DNA from: Paenibacillus qinlingensis
GTDB lineage: Bacteria; Bacillota; Bacilli; Paenibacillales; NBRC-103111
NCBI RefSeq assembly: GCF_013204845.1
Contig: NZ_JABMKY010000006.1
Coordinates: 62,001-126,000 of the forward strand
DNA length: 64,000 bases
Direction of reading: 5' to 3'
The notes beneath the pieces are model-generated. The model was not told the DNA's origin, made no database searches, and saw nothing but the letters and a program-made list of their open reading frames with translations. Both the position numbers and the translations under genes were made by a program. Shown here one piece after another: positions 1 through 11,500 of this stretch; within the stretch, counting starts at the first letter, position 1; each line of letters begins with the position of its first letter.

Positions 1-734
1 ACCAAACCTTTGACGTTTTGAAGACCTACACGGACGCGAAATTGCCAAACGCAGAAAAAATGTATTTCCAAAACGTTGTATTCAAATTCCCTACCGCGGA
101 TAAACCAACCTTAAATTCTGTAAGCAAAAAAGGTACAGGGGCGCTTATCATCACCGACAAAGCGAGAAATCCGGAAGCTGCAATGAAATTACTCAATTAC
201 TTGACAACTGAAGAAGGAAACTTCTTGGCCATGAATGGACCAAAAGGGATTCAATGGGACATGGTTGACGGTAAGCCGACATTGGTAAAGACTTATCTGG
301 ATAGATGGCTTGCCGGTGAAAAACAAGCAAATATTGAAAAAGAATCTGGTATGAGTCAATATTCTAGACTTGTAGGATCAGACCTTGGTAAAACAAGCTG
401 GGGGACTTACTGGATATTGAAAGATGACCCTGTTGCAACAAACAATACACGGGCACAACAAAGAGACAAGGCATTAAGTCCATACTGGTACGATTCAACC
501 ACCATTGGCGAGCTAATGGCTGGAGCGGATACAGATACAATCGCTAAACAGCAGGCTGTTGATAAGAGGCTGTACGACAATGCTTTCGGAGTCATATTGG
601 CCAAATCAGAGGCGGAGGCAGAAGCAGAGTTTGCGAAGTATGTGAAAGATCTTGATACTGCCGGTGCTGCTCAGGTCGAAGCGTATATGACAAAGATGCA
701 TAAACAGTACGTGAAACAGTTAGCAGGGAAGTAA
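1..734 (+). CDS. Sugar ABC transporter substrate-binding protein, 3' part
   Basis: The reading frame is open from the left edge of the window, so the gene starts upstream and only the C-terminal part (about 244 residues) is here. The text is typical of the large Lpl/YtcQ-type extracellular sugar-binding lipoproteins: residues resembling 'ITDKARNPEAAMKLLNYL' and 'TEEGNFLAMNGPKGIQW' match the segment in which these proteins describe the last helical lobe, followed by a lysine-rich C-terminal helix. The role would be to capture oligosaccharides outside the membrane and deliver them to an ABC permease. Signal peptide, lipobox and the permease genes must lie outside the window. It is followed after 92 bases by a phosphatase gene and then glycosidase genes, which suggests plant-glycan uptake. 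The family call is fairly safe; the substrate is unknown. Confidence 0.8.
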   Translation, partial: QTFDVLKTYTDAKLPNAEKMYFQNVVFKFPTADKPTLNSVSKKGTGALIITDKARNPEAAMKLLNYLTTEEGNFLAMNGPKGIQWDMVDGKPTLVKTYLDRWLAGEKQANIEKESGMSQYSRLVGSDLGKTSWGTYWILKDDPVATNNTRAQQRDKALSPYWYDSTTIGELMAGADTDTIAKQQAVDKRLYDNAFGVILAKSEAEAEAEFAKYVKDLDTAGAAQVEAYMTKMHKQYVKQLAGK

Positions 735-826
735 TAAAATCAGAAATGGTTGAGTAGTGGAAAATGGCAATGGGTGGAGACATTAGACTTCATTCATTGC
801 CTTTATTATGAATGAAGGAGAGAAAC

Positions 827-1483
827 ATGAGACTAACTTTCATAAGGCATGGACAAATAGCAGGAGATCCGTTTATATGTCCTGAGCGTCCAGTTCATGG
901 GTGTCTATCCGCGAGTGGAATTCAGCAGGCTGAGGCAACTGCAGTGGCTTTAGAAAAAGAAAAATATGATTATGCATTTTCCTCTCCCTACGGTAGGGCG
1001 TTACAAACTGCGGAGATTGTCCTGGCTGGAAGGGAAATGGATATAAGGATATTGCCATTTATATATGAGTGGATGCCGAATCGGAACCTGGAAGAAGTGC
1101 CTAGTACTGTGTTTGAGGAAATCCAACGACAAACTGGAGATGCCTATGCGGAGGAAACCTGGAAAACGGAATTAGGTGAGGGATATTATGATTTGTGTGC
1201 AAGAATAATTCCACCTTTTTTAAAGTTGATGAGTGAGATTGGCATACATAGCCGTATGGGCGGTTATGTTCCTAAAGAACATGCTAAAGAGCTTTCCATT
1301 GTCGTGTTTGCTCATGGGGGTTCTCTTGGCGTATTGTTGAACTTTTTACTCGGAGTTAGGCCTTTTCCAATTGGAAGCTTTTCTTTGGAGCATACAGGGG
1401 TAGCTGTTGTTGATTTTGTAGAACAAAAAGGAATCTATTATCCTAAATTACTCATTCCAGCGCTTCATCAGATAGGCAAATAG
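827..1483 (+). CDS. Histidine phosphatase family protein (phosphoglycerate mutase-like)
   Basis: A 218-residue protein opening with MRLTFIRHGQ, the RHG phosphohistidine motif of the histidine phosphatase superfamily. Further family marks are the 'SPYGRALQTAEIV' segment and 'VVFAHGGSLGVLL', which carries the second catalytic histidine. I chose the ATG at 827 because GAAGGAG lies just upstream, rather than the in-frame ATG at 812 that overlaps that ribosome site. It sits between a sugar-binding protein gene and glycosidase genes (42 bases before the next gene), so it may dephosphorylate a sugar phosphate released during glycan catabolism. That substrate is inference; the superfamily acts on many phosphoesters. 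A cytosolic location is expected, as no signal peptide is visible. Confidence 0.82.
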   Translation: MRLTFIRHGQIAGDPFICPERPVHGCLSASGIQQAEATAVALEKEKYDYAFSSPYGRALQTAEIVLAGREMDIRILPFIYEWMPNRNLEEVPSTVFEEIQRQTGDAYAEETWKTELGEGYYDLCARIIPPFLKLMSEIGIHSRMGGYVPKEHAKELSIVVFAHGGSLGVLLNFLLGVRPFPIGSFSLEHTGVAVVDFVEQKGIYYPKLLIPALHQIGK

Positions 1484-1525
1484 ACAGCTGAATAGAGGAT
1501 AAAACATATTGGTGGAGGCTCAGAA

Positions 1526-2752
1526 TTGAACATTATTGAAGAAGCATATAGACAATCCATTCATGTAGTAGAGCAGTGCATGCATGCAATAGGTGCAAAG
1601 GCATCTGCATTATCTGAGGGGTATAACCAGGTATTTGCAAGGGATAGTATTATTACTTTTTTAGGCGCATCCTTAGTGGAAAATGAGGTGTTTAAAAATT
1701 CCTTTAGGAACACGCTAGACACGCTTTCTAAGTATCAATCTAGGCTTGGCATGATCCCATTATCTGTTGACGTCAATAAGCCGGGGATTGAGTCGTCCCA
1801 AGGAGCTGTAGACAGTAACCCATGGTATGTCATAGGGCATGGAGTCTACTACAAGCGATATAAGGATATGGATTTTCTTAGAAGGAATCTGGAATCCATA
1901 AAGAAAGCAATGCTCTGGCTTGAATATCAGGACAGCAACAATTGCGGTTTGCTCGAGGTCCAAGAAGCTGCGGACTGGGGAGACTTGTATGCAAACAGAG
2001 GGAATGTCCTTTATGATAATGTCTTATATGTTAAAGCACTCGTAGAATATTCCAACATACTGGAGCTGAGTGGGGAAAGCGGCGAGGAAAGTCTGTCTAA
2101 AGCAGAAGATGTTAAAACAAAGCTGAATCTTTTGCTTTGGCCTGGAGATGTGGAAGAAAAAACAAAAATCGTTAACGAAAATGGTTACTGTCAAGAGTGG
2201 CTAAGGATTATTAGGATGAGCAGTGAATTGTATTGGTTTGGTAAGTTCTATTTGCCTTATGCATCTTTCAGGGATTTTGGACACCACTGTGATGCTCTTG
2301 GCAACAGCCTGGCTATCCTTTTTGACATTGCAGATGATGTAAAAGCAAATACAATTATAGACCATTTTACACAAACGGGTATGAACAAGCCATATCCCAT
2401 CATGGCTAATTACCCACCTATCATGCCGGGTGATAAGGACTGGCGTGAGTATTACAGAAATGCACATTTAAACCTGCAATACCAATATCATAACGGCGGC
2501 ATCTGGCCTTTTGTTGGAGGATTTTATGTTGCAGCACTGATGAAAGCAGGAAAAAAAGAATTTGCAATTGAGGAACTGGAAAACCTGGCAAAAGCGAACC
2601 AGATTGGAAGACGGTTTGATTGGGAGTTCAACGAATGGTTAAACGGGAGAAGCGGAATGCCTTCCGGAATGGCCTATCAGGCATGGTCTGCCGGGATGTA
2701 TATCTTTGCTTATAAGTGTGTTATGGATGACGAGATGATAAGGAAGATTTGA
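1526..2752 (+). CDS. (alpha/alpha)6-barrel glycosidase, amylo-alpha-1,6-glucosidase/GH100-like
   Basis: A 408-residue protein without a signal peptide. The motifs 'VFARDSII' near the start, 'EAADWGDLYANRGN' in the middle, 'NGGIWPFVGGFYVAAL' and 'EFNEWLNGR' near the end are the pattern of (alpha/alpha)6-barrel glycosidases annotated as amylo-alpha-1,6-glucosidases or GH100 invertase-like enzymes. Acidic residues in 'RDS', 'ADWGD' and 'EFNEW' are the likely active-site region. The start is a TTG at 1526, preceded by GGAGG at 1514-1518; no better start is seen. It is 18 bases ahead of the GH78 gene, so the two are probably cotranscribed and act on imported oligosaccharides in the cytosol. The exact family and linkage cannot be settled by eye. 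Confidence 0.68.
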   Translation: MNIIEEAYRQSIHVVEQCMHAIGAKASALSEGYNQVFARDSIITFLGASLVENEVFKNSFRNTLDTLSKYQSRLGMIPLSVDVNKPGIESSQGAVDSNPWYVIGHGVYYKRYKDMDFLRRNLESIKKAMLWLEYQDSNNCGLLEVQEAADWGDLYANRGNVLYDNVLYVKALVEYSNILELSGESGEESLSKAEDVKTKLNLLLWPGDVEEKTKIVNENGYCQEWLRIIRMSSELYWFGKFYLPYASFRDFGHHCDALGNSLAILFDIADDVKANTIIDHFTQTGMNKPYPIMANYPPIMPGDKDWREYYRNAHLNLQYQYHNGGIWPFVGGFYVAALMKAGKKEFAIEELENLAKANQIGRRFDWEFNEWLNGRSGMPSGMAYQAWSAGMYIFAYKCVMDDEMIRKI

Positions 2753-2770
2753 TAAGTGAGGTAAGATGCT

Positions 2771-5395
2771 ATGGAACATATAAAAGCTACTGAACATAGA
2801 GGGATAATTACTAAGCTTAGATGTGAATATTTTATAACGCCTCTGGGAATTGACAAACCACAACCAAAATTGAGCTGGGAAATGGAGAGTACCGGGGCAG
2901 AGTTTAAACAAACGGCATATAGAATCATCGTAGCTTCCGATAAACCCAATATTGACAATCATATAGGGGATATGTGGGATAGCCATAAGGTTACCTCTAA
3001 TATTCAAAATGCAGTTATTTACAATGGCAGCAATCTGGCTTCAAAAAGCCGATATTGGTGGAAGCTAAAGATATGGGACCAACATGGAAATGAATCGCCA
3101 TGGAGTGAGGAAACTTACTTCGAAACCGGAATGTTCAAGCCCGAAGACTGGCAATGCAGATGGTTTAACTCCGAATATCCGAACAGTCCTACTGCCATTT
3201 ATTACGAGCGAAGGGAATTTGTAACGAATTCAAATGCCCGTATATCAGCAGCAAGGGCTTATATTGGCGCTACTGGTAGCAAGGCGAATGCTTATGAATT
3301 GCGGATGAATGGTTTCAAAGTAGGTGAAGACCTGATAAGTCCGGGCCAGACACATTTTAAAAGGGGCATGTATCGGACGTATGATGTAACAGATTTTCTC
3401 AATTCCGGACCCAATGTCTTAGGGATCATGCACACAAGAAAGGTGATTTTCCACCTCGATATCCGGTATACCGATGGTACATCCGAAATTATTACTAGTG
3501 ACCATTCGTGGAAGAGACTAAAAAAAGGTCCCTATGTAGCTTTGCGTTATGCAGGAGGCAGCATATCCGAGGGAAAAGGGGAAACATATGATGCAAATCT
3601 AGAACCTGATGGATGGGATATGACTGGCTATGATGATTCGTTATGGGGAAGGCCAATTCCTGAAAGCGGCCCCATGCTACTGACCGCGCAGTTACAGCCG
3701 ATAAAGTGTATCAATGAATTAAAGCCTGTATCCATATCCAACGATCAAGAGGATACATATGTTGTTGATTTTGGTCAAAATATGTTCGGGACCTTATGTT
3801 TGACCGTTAAAGGCACAGCAGGCACCAAAGTCACCCTCCGTTATGCAGAAAACATTAATCCGGATGGAAGCATAAATCCAGGCAGCATTGAAGCGGGTTG
3901 GCTTGCAGAAACGCAACCCCAGTATGATGAATATGTTCTTAAAGGTATCGGCGAAGAATTGTATCAGCCTAAATTTTCATGCCATGGCTTCAGGTATGTT
4001 GAGGTTTCCGGCTATCCGGGAAATCTGACCGCCGATAGGATAACTGCGAAGGTTGTACATAATGATATTCTGAATGGTTCGGAATTCAATAGTTCCAATG
4101 TTCTGTTTACAAGTCTGCAGCATAGTGCAGTATGGTCATTCCGGACCAATCTCGTGTCGGTTCCGCTCGATTGCCCTTCAAGAGAAAGACAAGGATGGCT
4201 TGGGGATGCGCACTGCCATTCAGAGGCGGATTGCCTCAATTTTGATATGGCAGCCTTCTTTGACAAATGGTTCGATGATATATCTGATTGTCAATTAGAG
4301 AACGGCATGGTCCCTCTTATATGCCCTAGTGAGGGTCATGAGTATTCCCTTGATATGCCATGGGTTTCCGCGGTTATTTTTATTCCTTGGGACTATTACT
4401 TGGCGTATGGTGACAAGGCGTTTATATTGAAAAATTATTCACTGATGACAAGGTGCTTGAGTTCCTTCAGAAACCATCTAGACAGTAGTTATCTGCTGCA
4501 AAACAGTCTCATGTTCGGAGATTGGTTTGGAAGCATTAAAGACATCTCTAAACCCTTCCTTGCTACGGCATACTACTACAGGTGTCTGGTATTATTATCA
4601 AAAATGGCGGGAGAATTGGGATATATAGACGATATGGCTTTATATTTAGGGCTGGCTATCCAAGTTAAAGAAGGGATCAATAGAGCTTTCCTGAAGGAAG
4701 ACAGGTATTATGACACAAATTCTCAAACAGCAAATGCACTTGCACTTTACCTGGGATTTGCCCCGGATGCCTGTAAAGCTAATGTGTTAGACAGCCTGGT
4801 GGAGGATATTTTGACTAGAGAGACCATGACGGTGGGTTGTCTTGGCGCAGAGGCTATATTAGCAGCACTGGCGGAGAACGGGAGAAATGATATAGCATAC
4901 AACCTCGCTAACAATACCAATAAAGGATGTTGGGGGTACTGGATTAAGGAATATGCATCAACAACGGCACTTGAAAGCTTTGCTGATAATAGGTCTTCCA
5001 ATAACCATGCATTCCTTATAGGAGGACTAAGTGCCTGGTTTTATAAGCACATTGCTGGAATTTCCCCTACAAAACCAGGGTACGAGAAAATAAGGATTAA
5101 GCCTTATATCCCTAATGATATGAATAGCGCAAGTGCACAAATTCAAACAATCAGAGGAATGGTGAAATCAAGCTGGCAGAAAAGCAGCACGCATCTTGAA
5201 TTCAAAATTACCATCCCCCCTAATTCAATAGCAGATGTATATGTACCATCCGATGATTTGGAAAGCATTAAATATGAAAACGGTATTTTTTCATGCGATT
5301 TTAGTAAGGAAGGAAGCGTGAGGCGTGAAGGGAATTTTACTATTTATGCTGTAGGTTCAGGAGATCACTACTTTAAAGTGAGAAACCTCAATTAA
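2771..5395 (+). CDS. Alpha-L-rhamnosidase, GH78
   Basis: An 874-residue protein with no signal peptide, so probably cytosolic. The N-terminal 'CEYFITPLGIDKPQPKLSW' and 'YRIIVAS' segments are the classic opening of bacterial GH78 alpha-L-rhamnosidases (N-terminal beta-sandwich). The catalytic (alpha/alpha)6 domain starts around residue 440 and carries the family signature DCPSRERQGWLGDAH at residues 467-481, with Glu472 in the position expected for a GH78 acidic residue. A C-terminal beta-sandwich follows ('YEKIRIKPYIP', 'GMVKSSW'). The enzyme would remove terminal alpha-linked rhamnose from plant glycans such as rhamnogalacturonan fragments or flavonoid glycosides. It sits in a plus-strand run of carbohydrate genes and starts with an ATG behind GTGAGGT. 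Confidence 0.9.
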   Translation: MEHIKATEHRGIITKLRCEYFITPLGIDKPQPKLSWEMESTGAEFKQTAYRIIVASDKPNIDNHIGDMWDSHKVTSNIQNAVIYNGSNLASKSRYWWKLKIWDQHGNESPWSEETYFETGMFKPEDWQCRWFNSEYPNSPTAIYYERREFVTNSNARISAARAYIGATGSKANAYELRMNGFKVGEDLISPGQTHFKRGMYRTYDVTDFLNSGPNVLGIMHTRKVIFHLDIRYTDGTSEIITSDHSWKRLKKGPYVALRYAGGSISEGKGETYDANLEPDGWDMTGYDDSLWGRPIPESGPMLLTAQLQPIKCINELKPVSISNDQEDTYVVDFGQNMFGTLCLTVKGTAGTKVTLRYAENINPDGSINPGSIEAGWLAETQPQYDEYVLKGIGEELYQPKFSCHGFRYVEVSGYPGNLTADRITAKVVHNDILNGSEFNSSNVLFTSLQHSAVWSFRTNLVSVPLDCPSRERQGWLGDAHCHSEADCLNFDMAAFFDKWFDDISDCQLENGMVPLICPSEGHEYSLDMPWVSAVIFIPWDYYLAYGDKAFILKNYSLMTRCLSSFRNHLDSSYLLQNSLMFGDWFGSIKDISKPFLATAYYYRCLVLLSKMAGELGYIDDMALYLGLAIQVKEGINRAFLKEDRYYDTNSQTANALALYLGFAPDACKANVLDSLVEDILTRETMTVGCLGAEAILAALAENGRNDIAYNLANNTNKGCWGYWIKEYASTTALESFADNRSSNNHAFLIGGLSAWFYKHIAGISPTKPGYEKIRIKPYIPNDMNSASAQIQTIRGMVKSSWQKSSTHLEFKITIPPNSIADVYVPSDDLESIKYENGIFSCDFSKEGSVRREGNFTIYAVGSGDHYFKVRNLN

Positions 5396-5501
5396 ATAGA
5401 GCGTGTTGAAAAGGGGGTGGTTAGTCATGTAATAGTAAACTCTGGGGTAGTTCAATTCATCGGCGAACGTCATGATAATATTATTTAGGAGGAAATTCGA
5501 G

Positions 5502-8500
5502 ATGGTGAAAACTAACACGCGAAGGATACTGACATTTTTGATAATCACGATTGCATGTATACTTTTTAGTACTTCAGGCAGTACAGCGTTTGCGTTGAAG
5601 GAGCGTGCGCCCATAGCGCCCGAACCCAAGGTATCTTATGCAAGCGTTATCAATTCGCAATGGATGGAAATATGCCTCGTTGACAATCCTTACTCTGATG
5701 CTCATGTAACGAATACAGATTATTACACAATCACCAGCAATGATGATCCAAATTTTTCCGGTGGGGTAACACCTATATTGGTCAATTATAGGTATTTCCC
5801 CGAGCAGGCTCCCTATAGCCCGACATTAACGGGAAATATTGGAAAAATTCAAGTGTTTTATAGATCATATCTCAAAATACCTTCTACTGTCAAATTCAAA
5901 GAAGGTAAAACCTACACCATATCCATAAATTCAGCGGTTGCCAATGCAGGACCTCTTACATTCAAGTTTGACGATACCAAACCCAATCTGGTTATACACT
6001 CCAACCAGGTCGGATACCTGTCGGAAGGGTCAAAGATATCTTACCTGTCCCTCTGGACCGGGCAAGGGAGTATAGATTTCAGCGACTACAAGAAGTTTTA
6101 TGTGATAGATGAGAATACAGGAAAAAGCGTGTATACAGGCGATATCATTCTTCATCTCGCTAATGACAGATGGACAAAAAGTGATATATATGCCATGGAC
6201 TTCAGCCAATTGAAGGCAGAAGGAAGGTACCACCTGTATATACCGGGTATTGGAATATCCTATCCATTTGATATTAGTAGCTCGATTTATAAGGAAGATA
6301 TAGGTTATACCATAACACGTGCCTTGTTTGCACAGCGCGACGGAAATCACGGACTTGATAACCCTGCCTATACCCATTGGAACCGACCGCCTGCGCATTT
6401 GGATGACGGGATAGACCAGGCGTTATACATGGATAATGGCAATAATCTTCAGGCTGCGCGTGTTGATCTTGTCGGAGGACACATGGATGCAGGGGATCGG
6501 GGCAAGTATCCCTATAATTCAGCTTATGTCGGCATCGATATGCTGATGGGCGCCAAATACTTCTCAAGCCAGATTAAGGCTCAAGGGGAATCACTTGAAA
6601 TTCCCGAGTCGGGAAACGGAAAACCCGATTATCTGGATGAGCTTGTATACGAGCTCGACTGGTTGAACAAAGCTATTATGAATACATCTACAGACGGGGC
6701 TCTTACGAATTACCTAAGGCCGCAGTCCAATGACCCTACAACCGGTACGTATGAAACCAACGTGCCTTTGGTCGGAGCACTAAACAGAATGTTTTACAAC
6801 AGGACCCAGGGGCCGAATAAGGCAGAGACCTTGTTTGCTGCGGGTGTAATGGCTCAAGCCTACAATACGCCGCTCATGCAGGAGTACTATCCTGAAAAAA
6901 GTAAGCAATACCTAAAGGCTGCTCTAAGAGCCTATAACGGATTCAAGCTTCATTACCAAGATCCAGATTATCTGAAAGAAGGAACCTATTACGATGTAAG
7001 CAAGGAAGGAACTCCGCATTCATGGTCTAACGAAATGCTGCTGGCTGCCAGTGCATTGATGGTAGCTACGGGAGATGTAGAAGAATTCATGCCCTGGATA
7101 AACAGCGAGATGGCGACAAACTTAATCAATTACAATTCAATCAAGCATTGGAATTGGGTGTTGGATCGCGTATGGTTAGGAACATTTGTTTCCATGTATG
7201 AGAACCCGTATATTTCTCAAACACTCAGACAGTGGGCCTATGGAGGTATCATCAATTATGCAGAATCAGAAATGAACCATCAGACACCGTTCGGAGCTTC
7301 TGCACAAGATGAAGGATTCCCGAATTTGATTGGGTGGAGATTTACAAGTGCAAACCTGATGCCAGTAGTTGTTGGTTATGGAGTTACACAAAACCCGTTA
7401 TACTTGGAACGTATACAAAAGACATGGGACTATACATTGGGGAGCAATGCAGTAAGCAGATCGTTTATTACGGGACTTGGAGACCCGCAGAGATCACCAA
7501 GGTGGTTTGTCAATGAGATCAACCAATACCAATGGGTTCAGCATGCGCAAGGAAATGGCGGCTGGATTGAACCTCCGCCGGGATTCCCGGGTTCGGATAT
7601 TCAGAGCGCCCCGTATCCTTCATGGTTTAATGATGCAGGAAATACGATAGCGAAAACAAAGGTATTTCCAAGTTACAATGAACATGCTGTCATGTACCGG
7701 TATACGGACTCATGGAACACTCAAAATGAATATTCAGTAAACATTTTGTCGGCAAACGCTGTAAGCATGCTGCCGTTAATTCCCGTGAATACTTATGACC
7801 TGACGGTTAATTCTGTAGAGGGAGATGTGTTCCCTGTGGGAGGATCCTACAGTCAGGGCATGCAGCTTACGCTTACTGCCAAAGGGAAGCCTGGATATAA
7901 GTTCGACCATTGGAGCGGGGACGTCTCAGGCACACAGAGCCCAGTAACCGTTACAATGGATACGTATAAAAATGTAACGGCTAATTACGTTACGGCAGCT
8001 GTGTATGCAATCACTGTCAATGCGGAGAATGGCAAAGTTACACAGGATAACCCGGACGGAAACTATAGTGATGGTGATATGGTTACCCTTACAGTGGAAG
8101 CTGATTATGGTTATAAATTCGTAGGCTGGAGTGGTGATGTAACGGGTACAGAAGCGTCTATACAAGTTACAATGAACGCCAATAAAAACATAACTGCCCA
8201 GTTTGTGCCGCTTTCTCAGTATTCGCTTTCGATCACTTCACAAAATGGGATTGTAAAGATTAACCCAATGAAAGCGCTTTATATGGAGGGCGAAGACGTT
8301 ATTCTTACAGCCGTTAAGAATTTCGGGTATAAATTCAGCGGCTGGAGCGGTGATTTTACTGGACTTACAAATCCCGCAATTGTCAATATGGATGGGAACC
8401 AACAGATTACTGCCAACTTCACGGCGGTACCGACCTATCCACTTGCTATTAATGCGACCGAAGGCGGAAATGTCGCTACAGCGATAGACAGCCCCGCAAA

Positions 8501-11500
8501 TGTATCGGGTGGTCTTTATGAAGAAGGAGCCCTCGTAACATTGACTGCAACGGCTAAACCAGGATTTCTGTTTACCGGCTGGAGTGGTGATCTCTTAAGC
8601 AGTTCGAACCCGATGAAGTTCTCGGTTGATGGAAGCAAAACGCTAACAGCCAATTTCAAACCTACTAGCGGACTGATCAGCGTGGATGTAACGCCGACAG
8701 GGACGTCAGGTGCGACGCAGGTAAACAACGGGGTATATACACTAACCAGCAGTGGAAATAAATTTGGGGTTGCGCCTGACAGCTTTAGGTATCTACTTCG
8801 TGCGGGACTGAAAGGAGATGCAGTTTTTTCTGCAAAGCTCGATGCTTTGACTACCGACAATCCTACTGAGGCAGTGGCTGGCATACAAATAAGGACCAAT
8901 TTGGCGGATGACTCCACTTACGCCGCTATTATGGTTAAGAACGGCAAGCTCGTTGTGCAGATCCGAAAGGGCGGCGCATACTTCGATACGTATCCTCTAG
9001 CACCAGTCGATACTACCTTGCCGGTTTGGCTGCAAATAACAAGAAACATCAACAGAGATATTATTCTATCTTGGTCAAGTGATGGCGTTAACTGGAACAT
9101 CTACAACACAAGCACGTTCTGGGGATGGAACGATCCTAATGTGGAGCTGACCGTTGGGTTATTTACTTCCGCAGTTCGAGCAGGTAAGTCAGCAACAGCA
9201 CAATTCAGCCAGGTAATTTGGCCGAGTATGCAGAACCTTACTATAAATTCCGGTCCAGGGGGAACGGCGGCGCCAGAGTCCGGACTTTACGTAGCAAACT
9301 CGCAGGTTAAACTAACTGCAACGCCGGATGAGGGGTATGCTTTTGCAGGTTGGTCAGATGGTCTATCAGGCAAAGCCAATCCTGCATATATAACTATGAA
9401 TGGAAATAAGACAGTAACAGCCAACTTTAGCCTAATGCCAGCCATCTGTATCCTAACAGTGCCGACAATCAGCGGAGGAACTCTTGTGTTTGATCCGCCT
9501 GGTGGCGCATATGCTCCGAATACGATAGTCAAGGTCACAGCCATACCGGACAGCGGGAACAGCTTTGTTTATTGGGAAGGAGATTTGGTTGGATCAGAGA
9601 ACCCCGTTTACTTAAAAATGGATGGACATAAGACGATATCGGCCAAATTTGTGTCCTACGAAAGTACAGATATTACAACGACTTATGTAGGGAATACAAT
9701 CGAGGATGGAAACGGTACAACGATTAATGCATCAGGACTTATACTTTGGGGTGAAAACGATAGCTTCAGGTACGTATACGAGGATAATCAAACCGGTGAT
9801 ACTGCGATTATTGCCAAGGTTACGGAATTTAACGCGATATCCGGGAATGCAAGAGCAGGAATCATGGTACGTCAAGGAACATCGGTACAAAGCAACTACC
9901 AAGGGATATTTATTACCCATGATAAAAAAATTAGAAGTCAATTTAGAAATGGTAATAAATGGACCATTGCTGAATATACGGGGACTGAGGCCGTCACCCT
10001 TCCTATCTGGCTTAAAGTGGAGAAACAGGGGACGAAATTAACGACTTACTCCTCTGTTGATGGGCAGATTTGGGTACAGAGAGGTTCACAAACGATTGCC
10101 ACATTTACGAATCCCTTCACAGTAGGGTTAGCCGTTACAGCAGGACAGGACGGTAAATTCGTGACTGCTAAATTCAGTGACATTAACTGGCAAGCAGAGC
10201 CGTCAACTGACTATGCGCTATTAGCAAACGCTGTCCATGGAACCATATCCACTAATCCTTCGGGTATTACGCATGCACCAGGCACATTGGTGACTGTGAC
10301 AGCTACGGCTAGTGCGGGCTACACGTTCAATGGTTGGAGCGGTGACCTGAATGGTACTACGAATCCAGCAACAATCACCATGGATTCCAATAAAACAATT
10401 ACGGCAAACTTTGTGGAATCAACCACCCAATTTACACTGACAACCCAGACAGAACATGGGACAATAACCCTAGATCCTGCAAGTGGTTCCTATAACGTAG
10501 GAACTCTGGTCACATTGACTGCAGTACCGAGTGCAGGCTATGTATTTAGTGGATGGAGCGGTGACTTAAGCGGTGCAGCCAACCCGGCAACCCTCGTCAT
10601 GAATGCCAATAAAACGGTAACGGCAACCTATGTTCCGGCCATACCACAGCAGAAGTATACGAGTGTGGATATAGGCACTACTTACACAGGGACTACTTCG
10701 CAACTGGGGGGCCTATTAACGGTCAAAGGATCCGGTGCCAATATCTGGGGTCAGAGTGATAATTTCCGATATGTACATCAGGATAATTTAACCGGAGACG
10801 CTACGATCATTGCCAAAATTAATGGAATGTCAGTATTAGGCACCAATGCAAACTCGAATACAAAGATTGGCGTCATGATACGCCAAAATACGGATGCAAA
10901 CAGTGTTCATCAAGGCATATTCATCGACGGTACCAAAAAGATTAAAAGCATATACCGGGATTCTGTCAATGGATGGGCAGGTAAGAATTACGACGGAACA
11001 GCCCTAGAAACATTGCCAATATGGTTGAAGATTGAAAAGATAGGAAATACGGTTAAAACATACTCGTCTACAGATGGAGTCCTATGGACAGAGAGGAGTT
11101 CACGTATCTTATCATTTACTGGACGATTTACAGTAGGATTAGCCGTATCCTCAGGTACTGACAGTAAATTCGCGGAAGCAACCTTAAGTAATGTTACGGT
11201 GCACAGCTTTAATAGTGCGGATATAGGTACTACTTACACAGGCACAACTTCGCAAGCGGGATCAACTGTAACGGTCAAAGGTTCCGGCACCAACATCTGG
11301 GGACAGAGTGACAATTTACGATATGTGTACCGGGACAATTTAACCGGGGATGCTACAATTGTTGCCAAAATTGCGGGAATGACTATGATAGGTGCTTCCG
11401 CAAACTCGAACACAAAAATAGGTATTATGCTGCGCCAAAGCTCAGCAGCAAACAGTGCCCATCATGGTATCTTCATCGATGGCGCCATTAAGGTTAAGAG